From positions 1 through 33,189 of the IMG/VR virus record IMGVR_UViG_3300030451_004367: 33,189 nt of DNA. One strand, given 5' to 3'. The notes beneath the pieces were generated by a model. The model was not told where the DNA came from. It did no database searches and was given only the letters and a program-made list of their open reading frames with translations. Positions 1 through 9,042 of the stretch are shown here, piece by piece. The translations under genes were made by a program, and so were the position numbers. The DNA comes from a virus. Every line of letters begins with the position of its first letter. The first letter of the stretch is position 1.

Positions 1-100
1 TATGAGTTATGGCTGGAGGCTAAAGATTATACAAAAGGTGATCGCCAAAAAACGCTTATAGCAGTTTTTGAGCAATTACCTTTTTTTTGTTACAATGGTA
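1..100 (+). repeat. Terminal direct repeat, left copy (contig closes to a circle)
   Basis: The first 100 bases recur at 33090-33189 in the same orientation. Bases 1-98 are identical, base 99 (T) differs from 33188 (C), and the last base matches. The difference changes GGT to GGC, both Gly. The reading frame continues across the junction, so this is probably assembly overlap of a circular or circularly permuted molecule rather than a biological repeat. Confidence 0.9.
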
Positions 101-297
101 ATTTATTAGATGAAGATTTACAGAAAGATATTGAAAAGTATATGTATTGCAAAGATACAAATACTCCAGCATATAATGGATGCTACGGAGAAACTCCAAA
201 GATCTGGATCCAGAAGCATTACGCTATTAAAAGCGCTTTATCTGCAAGAGATGCTATTTATAAAAACAAATTAATGGAATCAAATGGCAATAAGTAA
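1..297 (+). CDS. Tail assembly chaperone, frameshift extension (gpT-like), 3' part
   Basis: This reading frame is open from the first base to the TAA at 295-297 (98 codons) and has no start codon of its own here. It continues the frame that begins at the A-run near 32937 at the other end of the window, because bases 1-98 repeat 33090-33187 in the same frame. Joined across the circle junction, the extension is about 149 codons. It sits just upstream of and overlaps the tape-measure gene by 14 bp, which is the position of lambda gpT. I infer that it is translated only as a -1 frameshift fusion to the chaperone at 32635. The sequence is rich in Lys, Asp and aromatic residues, with no recognised domain. 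Confidence 0.75.
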   Translation, partial: YELWLEAKDYTKGDRQKTLIAVFEQLPFFCYNGNLLDEDLQKDIEKYMYCKDTNTPAYNGCYGETPKIWIQKHYAIKSALSARDAIYKNKLMESNGNK

Positions 298-2713
298 AGA
301 ACAATTAATAATACAGTTAAAAGCTGAAGGAATAACAGCTACAAAAGCTCAAATAAATAATTTACATAAAACTGTAAATAAAACAGAAAAAGGCTTTGGT
401 GGTATGGCTGCTACTATTGCTACAGCTACTGTAGCTATATTTGCGGCTCAAAGAGCAATAGGATCTATTATATCTACTGGTAAAGAGTTTGAGCAATCTA
501 TGGCTAATGTAAAAGCTATATCAGGCGCATCTGGTAGAGAGTTTGATATGCTGGCTAAATCTGCTAAAAATTTAGGAGCTACAACTGTATTTACAGCCTC
601 CCAGGTAGCAGAGCTACAAACTGAATTTGCTAAATTAGGTTTTACAGCTACAGAAATTACTGGAGTTACAGAAGGTACCCTGGCGCTATCATCTGCTGTA
701 GGATCAGATCTAGCTACATCTGCGGCTGTTGCTGGTAGTACGCTCCGAGGTTTTGGATTAGATGTATCTGAAACTACAAGAGTTACAGATGTTATGGCCC
801 TATCTTTTTCAAGCTCTGCTCTGGATATGGATAAATTTGCTAATTCTATGACCTATGTAGCTCCAATAGCAAAATCTGCTGGAGTGGATATAGAAGGAAC
901 TACTGCAATTCTGGGCCAGTTAGCAAATGCTGGTATTGCTGGATCTATGGCTGGTACATCATTACGGAGAATATTATTAGAGGCTGGAAATGCTAGCTCA
1001 AAGCTTGCTAAAAGAATGGGCGGACCTATAACATCATTTGAAGATTTCCAGAGGAAATTAAAGAAATTAAAAGATGATGGATTTGATCCTATTGTAGATG
1101 GTGCTGATTTAGTTGGTAAAAGATCTGTATCAGCTTTTGAGATTATGTTAAATGGTGTAGATGCAGTAGATGCTTTAGGAGAATCATTTAATAGCGCAGG
1201 TGGAGCAGCTCAAAAAATGGCAGAGGTCCAATTAGATACGCTAGAAGGTAAGCTAAAGCTAGCTACCTCTGCTATGGATGGATTAAAGATAGAAGTATTT
1301 GAGGCTAATGAAGGGGCTATAAAACAGGCTGTAGAAGGATTTACAGCATTTATAGAAAGCCTGGATGCAGAAACAGTAAACTCATACGCTGCTGGTATAG
1401 GTGTAGCGGCTACAGCACTAGGTATATATAGTGCGGCAACTCTATTAGCAGCTTTAAGATCAATGACTTTAGCGGCAGCTTTAGCTAAAACTCCATGGGG
1501 GGTAGCAGCTGTAGCTATAAGCCTTGTAGCTGGTAAGTTGATCCATATGAGCGGAGCTTTAGAGGTAGCGGAAACAGAGCAAGAAAAGCAAGCGGAAGCA
1601 GCTTTAAAGGCTGCAAAGGCAGCTGAAGCGCAGGCTAAAGCTGTAGCTGATCTTAATAAAGAATTAGATAAACAAACTTTAAGAGAAACAACTGATCAGC
1701 TAGATAATGTATTAGGAAATTTAGGATTTGTAACTGCTGGGTATGCAGCATTCAAACAAGAATTGATAGATTTAGAAACTGCTTATAATACAAATAAAGT
1801 ACCTGAAGAAGAAGCAATAACTACCAGGAATAGGATAGCATCTTTAAAAGAAATTTTACCAATGTATGAAGCAGAGATGGATCAGTTAGAGCAAAATGCT
1901 ACAGCTATGCAAAATTATATAAATAGCGCAAATGCAGCTAGTGCAGTAGATGGTGGTGAGCCAGGTACAGGTGGAGGTAGTACTGTAAAACCTCCTACAG
2001 ATGCAGAAATAGAAGCCGCACAAACAAAATTACAGGAGTTTCATTTATCAGAAATAGAAAGTATAGAAGAACAAAATAATATAAAATTATTTTTAGAAGA
2101 AACCAGATTATTAAATGCTGCTAAAATTACAGGCGCAGGAGAAGAAACGCTAACAAAAATAACAGATTCTTTTAAGAAAAAAAGGCAGGCCAATAGAGAT
2201 AAATTTGATAAAATGGAACAGATGGCCCAGCTAAAACATCATTCTATGTTATTAGGGGGTTTAAGCTCTTTTATTGGCCAATTTGCTGGAGGGGAAAAGA
2301 TAGCTGCTAGAATACAGCAAACAAAAGCTGTTATAGATACATATTCAGCAGCTAATAAAGCTTATACAAATGCTGGAGGATTCCCTACAGGTATTATACC
2401 AGCAGCCGCATCTATAGCTTATGGTATGGGTAATGTAATGAGAATAAGCAAGTCAATAGGAGATTTTAAAGCAGCTGCTACTGGTATGGATGATGTAGTT
2501 ACAAGGCCTACAATGATTTTAGCTGGTGAGGCTGGAGCCGAACAGGTATCTATAACACCTTTAGATGGTCCAAATATAGATGGACCGCAGGGATCACAGC
2601 CAGTAAATATTACTTTTACTGGTAATGTAATGAGCCAGGATTTTATAGAAAATGAGGCTATTCCAATGATAGCGGAAGCGGTTAGGCGTGGCGCAACGCT
2701 GGGAGATGCTTAA
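284..2713 (+). CDS. Tail tape measure protein
   Basis: This 809-residue protein should set tail length and help DNA ejection. Its N-terminal half looks like the TP901-family phage tail tape measure (PhageMin_Tail): an Ala/Gly-rich helix near residues 40-65, an AQVAELQTEFAKLGFTA-type segment near 105-125, and the TLEGKLKLATSAMDGLK motif near 318-334. Hydrophobic helices lie around 370-420, followed by an Ala/Lys/Glu-rich coiled coil (about 430-470) and a glycine-rich linker near 555. The C-terminus ends in a short beta-rich tail. At about 0.15 nm per residue the tail would be near 120 nm. The start ATG overlaps the chaperone extension, and the stop overlaps the next start (TAATG). Size, position and motifs make the call firm. 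Confidence 0.93.
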   Translation: MAISKEQLIIQLKAEGITATKAQINNLHKTVNKTEKGFGGMAATIATATVAIFAAQRAIGSIISTGKEFEQSMANVKAISGASGREFDMLAKSAKNLGATTVFTASQVAELQTEFAKLGFTATEITGVTEGTLALSSAVGSDLATSAAVAGSTLRGFGLDVSETTRVTDVMALSFSSSALDMDKFANSMTYVAPIAKSAGVDIEGTTAILGQLANAGIAGSMAGTSLRRILLEAGNASSKLAKRMGGPITSFEDFQRKLKKLKDDGFDPIVDGADLVGKRSVSAFEIMLNGVDAVDALGESFNSAGGAAQKMAEVQLDTLEGKLKLATSAMDGLKIEVFEANEGAIKQAVEGFTAFIESLDAETVNSYAAGIGVAATALGIYSAATLLAALRSMTLAAALAKTPWGVAAVAISLVAGKLIHMSGALEVAETEQEKQAEAALKAAKAAEAQAKAVADLNKELDKQTLRETTDQLDNVLGNLGFVTAGYAAFKQELIDLETAYNTNKVPEEEAITTRNRIASLKEILPMYEAEMDQLEQNATAMQNYINSANAASAVDGGEPGTGGGSTVKPPTDAEIEAAQTKLQEFHLSEIESIEEQNNIKLFLEETRLLNAAKITGAGEETLTKITDSFKKKRQANRDKFDKMEQMAQLKHHSMLLGGLSSFIGQFAGGEKIAARIQQTKAVIDTYSAANKAYTNAGGFPTGIIPAAASIAYGMGNVMRISKSIGDFKAAATGMDDVVTRPTMILAGEAGAEQVSITPLDGPNIDGPQGSQPVNITFTGNVMSQDFIENEAIPMIAEAVRRGATLGDA

Positions 2714-5700
2714 TGTCTTTTGAAAATGATACACAGGGCAAAAATACTCATTTATATCCAATAGTTACTATTGAGCCACCTAATACTCCAACAACATGGC
2801 CAAATCATTATCCTGATGTTATACACCTTTCAACAAATAGCGTATCTTTAGATCATATACATCTACCAAATACTGGTTTTCCTGATCTTATTAGGCAAGT
2901 GCATTTTAAGCCATTATTGTTAAATATTCCATCTATAAAAGAGTCAATAAATGTAGAATCAAGAAAGTTTAAAATTTCTAATGTAAGGCTAGATATATCA
3001 AATTACGAATATAATGGAGAAAGATTTTCTGATAAATTAGCTGATACTAGTCTATTAAACTGGAAGTGTAGCGTACAATTTGTTTCTCCAACAGCAAATA
3101 AATTTTCTACTATATTTAGTGTAGATGATTATGCAACTAAAGAATCTTTTTATGATCATTATATAGAAACTGGATTTGCTCCACAAATGACTAAAATGAT
3201 ATACCAGGGAGTAATCAGAAGAATATCGCATGATGATACAAAGGTATCTATACAGCTAGAAGATCTAACAGAGCAAAAAATTCACAAACTATTACCACAA
3301 CAATCTGTAGGATCAACAGAAGGAATACCAGATAAATATAAAAATAAACCTATTCCAATGGTATATGGGCGTGTTTCTAGGAGTCCAGTAGTTATGCCTA
3401 GCTTTGAAGATTTAACTATTGATTATAAAGATATTGAAGGATTAGTTGAAAGCTCAAACCATGATATTTTTACTGATCAAAATGTTGATTCTATGTATAT
3501 TGCAGTAGATAATGGCTATGTAAACTTACCTAAAACAATAGAGAAACAAATATTAGGATCTCCATTTAATATTAGTATAATTGATTCAGATCAAATAGAT
3601 GATTATAATTTAGAAGATCAATGGGAAGAAAATGTAGATGATAAAAAAGTTAAATTAAATCATACAAAATTATTTAGCAGAGGTGGATTACAGGTTAAAT
3701 CATTTTTAAAACCATCTACACCTAGTTTAATGAAATCAAGTTATGAAAGTGGATTTGATGATACTAATTTGTTAGAGTATGCTTCTAATCAGGACCTACA
3801 AACTCTAGTAGATGGTGATTTAAATACAGAAATCCCAATAGAGGTATCTAATTATATAGATAATTCTGATTTTGGTGAGTTTTTTGAGTATGTATCAGGC
3901 CAAAGAGATTCATTTTTTGTAATTTCAATAAATGCACCTCCAATTAATGATTTAGAAAAAGCTGATAATTTAATTGTTGCTTTAAATAATAAAGTTTTAC
4001 CAGAACCTTACGGATCATTACATAGAGATCCAGCGATAACAGGCTCTGATGGATCAGATACGACAGGTATTACATTTTTTGTTTTAAGTATTACAGCCTA
4101 TGGAGGTACTAATAGTGAACACGTTATTACAGAGGATATTAGTAATGATGGTACTGGAGATATAACAACATATGCGGATACGTCAATAACCTATAATGAT
4201 CTATTTATATTTAATTCAGGTGATATAAATAGTGTAGCAGATTTAAGTGATCCATCTAAAAATCCTAATGGTGCAACAATAGCATTTAAAACAGGATCAA
4301 CATTTATAGATAATGCGCAAATTATGTTTTGTAATAATGGATCTACTTTTGAAATAGTATTCTTTTCTCAACTAGGGCCTAATGTTACCAATGAAACAAT
4401 ACCAGGATTTCTTGATGCTAGATTCCAGGAATTAGATATGGTATTTTTAGCTGATATAAAAAATCCATTAGATAAAGATTTTTATGCAGATGTAAAAGGA
4501 AGGGTAAATACGTTTGATGATAATCCCTTTTATTATGCTGAATATTTAATACAAAATCCAGTAGAAATTATTTATGATATATTGAGGAGTGAACTTGGTT
4601 TAACTAATAAGCAAATAGATATTGATGATTTCACAAAAGCAAGGCTACAGCATCTTCATTACCAATTTTCTTTTACTATAAACAAAAAAACTGATTCTAA
4701 AAAATTAATAGAAGATATAGCTAAAAGCACAAAATGTTTTCCATATTTTGCTAATGATGGTAGGTTTAGATTTAATTCTATACAGGATAGTTATGGCGTT
4801 TCATCTACTTATGATAGCAATAAAACCAGGTTAATTAATGTTTCTGATGTTATAAAATATTCATTTAACAAAACAAAGCCAGAACAAATATATAAAAAAG
4901 TAACTGTAAATTATCATCATGATTATTCACAAGACTCTCTTTTAAGCTCTGTTTCTAATGATCTTGGTCCAGATGAGTTTTATAATATTACAGATTCAAA
5001 TGATGCTCATTTAGAATTTGATTGTAAGTATATTAGGAATGAAAATAATACTGATACAGAAAATAATCTTTTAAATTTTTTACTTAATCAATATAGAAAC
5101 GATCATTTATTGCTAAAGATCAAACTACCTTTAAAATATATGGATCTTGAGGTAGGTGGTATTATTAAGCTTCGTGAGCTATTGGGTGGAATTACTGCTT
5201 ATGGGATAGATTATAGATTAATACAGAATCCAACTGGAGAAATAGATCCAGATGGATCTACAGTTGGCGGCCAGTATTATTATCCATTATTTTTTATAAC
5301 ATCAATACAGAAAAAAATAGATTCTGTTGAAATTGAATGTATGCAGTTGCATCATTTAACAGAGAATAGTGATGTAGATCAAGCATGGTTTGATTTTGAG
5401 GATAAATTTAATTTTCCAGATTCTGTTGGTATAATTCCAGAACCTCCAGATGATTTTATACCAGTATATACTACTAATTTAAATGTAGATTTAACACCTA
5501 TAATGATCAATATATTAAATGATGACTATCCAGTAGAACAAGGACCTTTACAAGGTGCATCTTTTCAGCTTCCAGAAGCTACTGCTAGCATTACTTATGT
5601 AAATCCAGTAGGAGATACTGTAGAGGCAAATTTGCCAGATGGTGTTACTGTAAGTGTAGATCAAGTTGAGTGCATAAATCCTTCTTCTATTTTTCATCAA

Positions 5701-6438
5701 ACTACATACTCTGCTGGAACAAATGTAGATTTTATTGATGATAATGGAGTTGATTATATATTTAGATATAAAACTAAATTTAATAATTTAGTAGATTCAA
5801 GCTTTGATATTTATTATACAGAGCAAACAGCAGATGTTATTGTAACTTTTAATCATATAACAGACAATCCACCATCATTCTATATAGCGGCAGTTTGGGG
5901 TTCAGATGCAGATTTAGTTTTTGAAGGAAGCGATATAACACATACTATATTTATCCAAGATCAGCAAGAAAATTATTATGAAAAATATTTATATGAAGAT
6001 AGCCCTGATAGGCAAATTAGGATTGTACCAAATGATGATAATGATCCAAATCCTACAGTTTTTTATGGCGCTGATATATCTCAACAAAATGGAGGGTTTT
6101 TCAGTAATTCATTACCATTTTATGATTTACCAGATTTAACAACAGCAGGCGAATATGAGGTATGTTGTGCTGTACAGGATAATATCGGACAATGGTCTTT
6201 TTTAAGGCATTGGACGGTAGTAGTATTTGATCCAGATGCACCAGTTACTCAAGCTGGAGATGCAAATAGTGATGGAGTAGTTAATATTTTAGATGTTGTA
6301 ATAGCTGTAAATTATGTACTAGCTGAAAATCCATATGATCCAACTGGTGAGCTTTTCGATACTATAGATATGAATCAAGATGGCGCAGTAAATGTATTAG
6401 ATGTTGTGCAGATAGTTAATATAGTTTTATATGGATAA
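2713..6438 (+). CDS. Tail tip/baseplate hub protein with C-terminal dockerin-like domain
   Basis: At 1241 residues this is the largest protein in the window, and it directly follows the tape measure in the place of a distal tail or host-specificity protein (gpJ-like). A central region near 620-700 (FTINKKTDSKKLIEDIAKST, then CFPYFANDGRFRF) resembles the conserved fold of siphovirus tail-tip proteins. The C-terminal third is Asp/Pro-rich and beta-like, probably receptor-facing. The last 61 residues (about 1181-1241) contain two EF-like calcium loops, GDANSDGVVNILDVV and DMNQDGAVNVLDVV, the hallmark of a type I dockerin. Dockerins bind cohesins in cellulosomes and also occur widely as C-terminal modules of secreted proteins; I know of none that is standard in phage tails. 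The tail-tip role is probable; the dockerin match is strong by eye. Confidence 0.8.
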   Translation: MSFENDTQGKNTHLYPIVTIEPPNTPTTWPNHYPDVIHLSTNSVSLDHIHLPNTGFPDLIRQVHFKPLLLNIPSIKESINVESRKFKISNVRLDISNYEYNGERFSDKLADTSLLNWKCSVQFVSPTANKFSTIFSVDDYATKESFYDHYIETGFAPQMTKMIYQGVIRRISHDDTKVSIQLEDLTEQKIHKLLPQQSVGSTEGIPDKYKNKPIPMVYGRVSRSPVVMPSFEDLTIDYKDIEGLVESSNHDIFTDQNVDSMYIAVDNGYVNLPKTIEKQILGSPFNISIIDSDQIDDYNLEDQWEENVDDKKVKLNHTKLFSRGGLQVKSFLKPSTPSLMKSSYESGFDDTNLLEYASNQDLQTLVDGDLNTEIPIEVSNYIDNSDFGEFFEYVSGQRDSFFVISINAPPINDLEKADNLIVALNNKVLPEPYGSLHRDPAITGSDGSDTTGITFFVLSITAYGGTNSEHVITEDISNDGTGDITTYADTSITYNDLFIFNSGDINSVADLSDPSKNPNGATIAFKTGSTFIDNAQIMFCNNGSTFEIVFFSQLGPNVTNETIPGFLDARFQELDMVFLADIKNPLDKDFYADVKGRVNTFDDNPFYYAEYLIQNPVEIIYDILRSELGLTNKQIDIDDFTKARLQHLHYQFSFTINKKTDSKKLIEDIAKSTKCFPYFANDGRFRFNSIQDSYGVSSTYDSNKTRLINVSDVIKYSFNKTKPEQIYKKVTVNYHHDYSQDSLLSSVSNDLGPDEFYNITDSNDAHLEFDCKYIRNENNTDTENNLLNFLLNQYRNDHLLLKIKLPLKYMDLEVGGIIKLRELLGGITAYGIDYRLIQNPTGEIDPDGSTVGGQYYYPLFFITSIQKKIDSVEIECMQLHHLTENSDVDQAWFDFEDKFNFPDSVGIIPEPPDDFIPVYTTNLNVDLTPIMINILNDDYPVEQGPLQGASFQLPEATASITYVNPVGDTVEANLPDGVTVSVDQVECINPSSIFHQTTYSAGTNVDFIDDNGVDYIFRYKTKFNNLVDSSFDIYYTEQTADVIVTFNHITDNPPSFYIAAVWGSDADLVFEGSDITHTIFIQDQQENYYEKYLYEDSPDRQIRIVPNDDNDPNPTVFYGADISQQNGGFFSNSLPFYDLPDLTTAGEYEVCCAVQDNIGQWSFLRHWTVVVFDPDAPVTQAGDANSDGVVNILDVVIAVNYVLAENPYDPTGELFDTIDMNQDGAVNVLDVVQIVNIVLYG

Positions 6439-6450
6439 TAGGAGATATAA

Positions 6451-7110
6451 ATGTTAGTTTACGGAGATGGAAATGTTATATTTGAAGGATCTGCTAGAGG
6501 CTTTGAGATAGTTTACAAAGGTGCTATAAAGATTACAGAAAGCCCAGATAATTTATTTATCAGCGGCAATAAAAAGAAAATTGTTGGCGTTATGATGGCT
6601 GATGAAGATATACCAAATAAATTATTTAGCTATGAAGGAAACTTTAGGATATTACTTTGTAATATGATACAGAACAACGAAATGGTAAAAACTGAAGTAA
6701 AGCTACAGGGCGTAGATTTTTGGCAGCTAGATGGTCAAAAATGGGAAGATGATGGAACAAAATGGGGTACATCTAATAAAACTTTTTTAGTGGGTGCGGT
6801 CCAGAGATTTAATAAGCATGATATTGTTGTAAATAATAATATTAGAACCCAATATGATGGCCAGTATAATTATAGTAATGGCGATCCAGTTTTAGCAAAT
6901 ACTTTAATACATATACATAATGACGGTAAGGCCATGACAGGCGGAACTCATAATGAAGATTCTGTAGAAATATATGCTTCTAAAGTAGATCCTGCAAGGA
7001 TACAAAGAGTAATAAAAAGATCAAGACAAACTACTGCTAACTATACCACTCCAGCACCGACAAGTACATCTGGTGGATCTGGTGGATCTGGTGGCGGAGG
7101 AGGATATTAA
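6451..7110 (+). CDS. Putative distal tail protein with Gly/Ser-rich C-terminus
   Basis: A 219-residue protein preceded by a good ribosome site (AGGAG, 7 nt before ATG). It has no signal peptide or membrane segment and is beta-strand-like throughout, with a Trp-rich patch near 90-110 (FWQLDGQKWEDDGTKW). It ends in a low-complexity tail of Ser/Thr/Pro then GGSGGSGGGGGY, a flexible linker or presentation tail. It lies between the tail-tip protein and another beta-rich protein with 12 bp upstream and a TAATG overlap downstream, so I infer a tail-fibre or tail-tip accessory part. No family recognised. Confidence 0.6.
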   Translation: MLVYGDGNVIFEGSARGFEIVYKGAIKITESPDNLFISGNKKKIVGVMMADEDIPNKLFSYEGNFRILLCNMIQNNEMVKTEVKLQGVDFWQLDGQKWEDDGTKWGTSNKTFLVGAVQRFNKHDIVVNNNIRTQYDGQYNYSNGDPVLANTLIHIHNDGKAMTGGTHNEDSVEIYASKVDPARIQRVIKRSRQTTANYTTPAPTSTSGGSGGSGGGGGY

Positions 7111-8228
7111 TGGCTTATCAAAATGTTGGCAGCAGGCCTAGATTTTATGTGGATTGGAATACTTATTTTAATGCTTTAGGGTTATACACAGGAACTGCCC
7201 TACATAATTCTAACGGTGATGGAAAAGGATCTTATATGGGTATGGGTATGTTAAACCCAACAAATCAAAGATTTTTAGAACCAAATTCATCAGCTGTTTC
7301 TGGTGGCGCTAGCATCAGATATAATTCAGATAATTGGGTATTAGATCCTGAACAGGTAAACTGGGCAGGTGTACTTGGCCACAACCTAAAAACTGTAGAT
7401 TCTTCATATTATTTTTCTTTAGGTGTAGATGTAGGTACAACTGATTTACATTATCCAGCTTTTAATGCTATTAATGATATTGTAAATTCAAATTATGAAT
7501 CAGAAATTGTGAGAAAGCCACAATTTGATGGCTTTAGCCTTGTAGAGCTTAATGGCACAAATGCTACTTATACAATAGATCCATCAAAAATTAGAAAAAA
7601 TCATTTAGCTTTTTCTGGCATATCTTCAGCAAATGTAGGCGAACAGTTTAAGTTTGGATCATGGTGTATAGGTAATTATTATGATATATCTTCTCCAGAT
7701 TTAAATGTATCTTTAGAGTATCAATATGATGGCATCAAGACTAGCCAGAGCGCTGGAGGAGCCTCTTTAACTAATACTTTATATACAGGCCCTGCAAAAT
7801 GGGGAGATTATGGTCCATGGCAACTAGGTGGCGTAGATTCTTTTAGAACTGGCAGGAGAGTATGGACCTTAAATTGGTCCTTCCTGGCTGATACAGAGAT
7901 ATTTCCTATTAATGCTAATACATCTTATCAAGCTGAAACAACTGATGGATATGGTGATAATTTTACACAAACAGAAACTGCGGATGGTGTTTCTTTAGAC
8001 TTTACATCTAATATACTATCAGGAACAGATTTTTTTAGTAGTGTTTGGAACAGAACAGCAGGATCAGGAAATTTACCATTTATCTTTAATCCTGATGGTG
8101 GAGGTGATACGCCAAATAATAATCCAGATCAATTTGCGATCTGTAGGTTCGATATGAAAAGTTTAAAAATTACTCAAAAAATGCACAGAAAATATTCTGT
8201 AAGTTTAAAAATAAAAGAATGTTGGTAA
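7110..8228 (+). CDS. Putative tail/fibre structural protein
   Basis: A 372-residue protein starting in a TAATG overlap with the previous gene and preceded by GGAGGAGG. It is aromatic- and Asn-rich (many Tyr, Trp, Phe), with blocks such as DPEQVNWAGVLGHNLKT near 84-100 and a C-terminal RRVWTLNWSFLADTEIF segment near 248-264, and it looks all-beta. The final ~35 residues turn basic (KSLKITQKMHRKYSVSLKIK). It is the last large gene of the late operon, so I infer a virion protein at the tail tip or a fibre. No specific family recognised. Confidence 0.6.
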   Translation: MAYQNVGSRPRFYVDWNTYFNALGLYTGTALHNSNGDGKGSYMGMGMLNPTNQRFLEPNSSAVSGGASIRYNSDNWVLDPEQVNWAGVLGHNLKTVDSSYYFSLGVDVGTTDLHYPAFNAINDIVNSNYESEIVRKPQFDGFSLVELNGTNATYTIDPSKIRKNHLAFSGISSANVGEQFKFGSWCIGNYYDISSPDLNVSLEYQYDGIKTSQSAGGASLTNTLYTGPAKWGDYGPWQLGGVDSFRTGRRVWTLNWSFLADTEIFPINANTSYQAETTDGYGDNFTQTETADGVSLDFTSNILSGTDFFSSVWNRTAGSGNLPFIFNPDGGGDTPNNNPDQFAICRFDMKSLKITQKMHRKYSVSLKIKECW

Positions 8229-8229
8229 T

Positions 8230-8466
8230 ATGGATAGTAAAGATATAAGCTTATTATTAGCAGAGATCAGTACAGAAATAGCATCAATAAAAGCTGATGT
8301 TGGCTATATAAAAGAAAGAATAATCCGAAATGAGGATTATGTTCACCATGTAAATAAAAGACTCCAAAAAGCAGAAAATACGCTCTCATTTGTTAAAGGT
8401 GCCATGTGGATATTCCTAGCTGTATGGTCCGTTGTTTTAGCAATCTCTACGCTAACAGGGCAATAG
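8230..8466 (+). CDS. XhlA-like single-span membrane protein (possible holin)
   Basis: A 78-residue protein with an N-terminal helical, coiled-coil-like half (ISTEIASIKADVGYIKERI) and a C-terminal membrane helix (about 55-75, AMWIFLAVWSVVLAISTL). This order, an Ile/Lys heptad region followed by one membrane span, is typical of the hemolysin XhlA family and related phage holin accessory proteins. It is the last gene before a strong terminator, at the end of the late operon where lysis genes often sit. The endolysin, however, lies far away at 24931. It could instead be a membrane-anchored structural accessory. Confidence 0.55.
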   Translation: MDSKDISLLLAEISTEIASIKADVGYIKERIIRNEDYVHHVNKRLQKAENTLSFVKGAMWIFLAVWSVVLAISTLTGQ

Positions 8467-8486
8467 TCAAAGCCCTCTCCTGATAA

Positions 8487-8520
8487 AAAGCCCTGGCTTT
8501 ATAGCGGCCAGGGCTTTCTT
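8487..8520. terminator. Bidirectional intrinsic terminator between convergent genes
   Basis: A perfect 11-bp stem (AAAGCCCTGGC at 8487-8497 with GCCAGGGCTTT at 8507-8517) encloses a 9-nt loop and is followed on the plus strand by a T-rich tail. The minus-strand copy also has a T tail (complement of the A-run at 8485-8489). It lies between the stop of the late operon and the stop of the minus-strand gene ending at 8547, and should stop transcription from both sides. Confidence 0.9.
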
Positions 8521-8546
8521 CTTGTTACCTCCTCTAGTTTATAGAT

Positions 8547-8849
8547 TTATCTCCAATTTTTAGAGTTTGCAGATACAATTTTATAAGCATCTATTATTTC
8601 TTTAGCCCATATATCCAGCTTCTTTAATAAAGCTCCTTCATTTTCTTCCAATACATCCATTAAGAAATTTAACTCTGTGAAGCTATTAGAGCCTTTAACT
8701 CGTATTGGGGCAATACTGTTTACAGATACAGTATAATAATTTTTATCTTGGCCCCCTTGTATGATTACCTCGACATCCATCCAGCCACCATGATCTAAAT
8801 CTGGGGCGCTTATTGATTTGTAAACTACCTTATCGTATTCTATTTTCAC
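8547..8849 (-). CDS. Hypothetical protein under phage promoter P_L1
   Basis: A protein of about 100 residues of unknown function. I place the start at the GTG at 8849 because AAAGGAG lies 5 nt upstream. An upstream in-frame GTG at 8885 sits at the probable transcription start and would add 12 residues (see findings). The protein is soluble, predicted strands first (IEYDKVVYKSISAPDL, WMDVEVIIQGG) and helix later (NFLMDVLEENEGALLKKLDIWAKEIIDAYKI). It is the only gene of a leftward unit, expressed from its own early-type promoter and divergent from the replication operon. Its position suggests an early host-interaction or regulatory role, but nothing in the sequence proves it. Confidence 0.75.
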   Translation of the reverse strand: MKIEYDKVVYKSISAPDLDHGGWMDVEVIIQGGQDKNYYTVSVNSIAPIRVKGSNSFTELNFLMDVLEENEGALLKKLDIWAKEIIDAYKIVSANSKNWR

Positions 8850-8878
8850 TTTTACTCCTTTATTGTTTTTATTAATAC

Positions 8879-8921
8879 CAATCACGAAACAAATATACAG
8901 CTATTTTATAATACCAGCAAA
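8879..8921 (-). promoter_or_regulatory. Promoter P_L1 (leftward)
   Basis: On the minus strand: TTTG (8921-8918), a 20-nt spacer, TATATTTG (8897-8890), 4 nt, then GTGATTG (8885-8879). The two boxes match the Bacteroidota consensus TTTG / TAnnTTTG exactly. A long A/T tract upstream (8922-8966) may act as an UP-like element shared with the divergent P_R1. It drives the gene at 8547-8849. Confidence 0.75.
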
Positions 8922-8967
8922 TAAAAAAATAATAAAAATAAAAAATTTAAAAAAAATAAAAAAAGTC

Positions 8968-9010
8968 TTTGTTGGTATTTGCTAGACTCCCTATATTACC
9001 TATGTGATTG
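8968..9010 (+). promoter_or_regulatory. Promoter P_R1 (rightward, early/replication operon)
   Basis: TTTG (8968-8971), a 20-nt spacer, TATATTAC (8992-8999), 4 nt, then GTGATTG (9004-9010). Same architecture and spacing as P_L1, P_R2 and, nearly, P_L2. It is the only clear promoter ahead of the long operon from 9043 to 15727. About 46 bp of almost pure A/T separates its -33 box from that of P_L1. Confidence 0.75.
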
Positions 9011-9042
9011 AGAGAGTAACTAATAACAACAACGGAGAAAAA

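Noticed and set aside
8922-8966. A-rich tract as an AT-rich replication origin.
   Set aside because: It lies between the -33 boxes of two divergent promoters with no iterons, so an UP-like promoter element explains it better.
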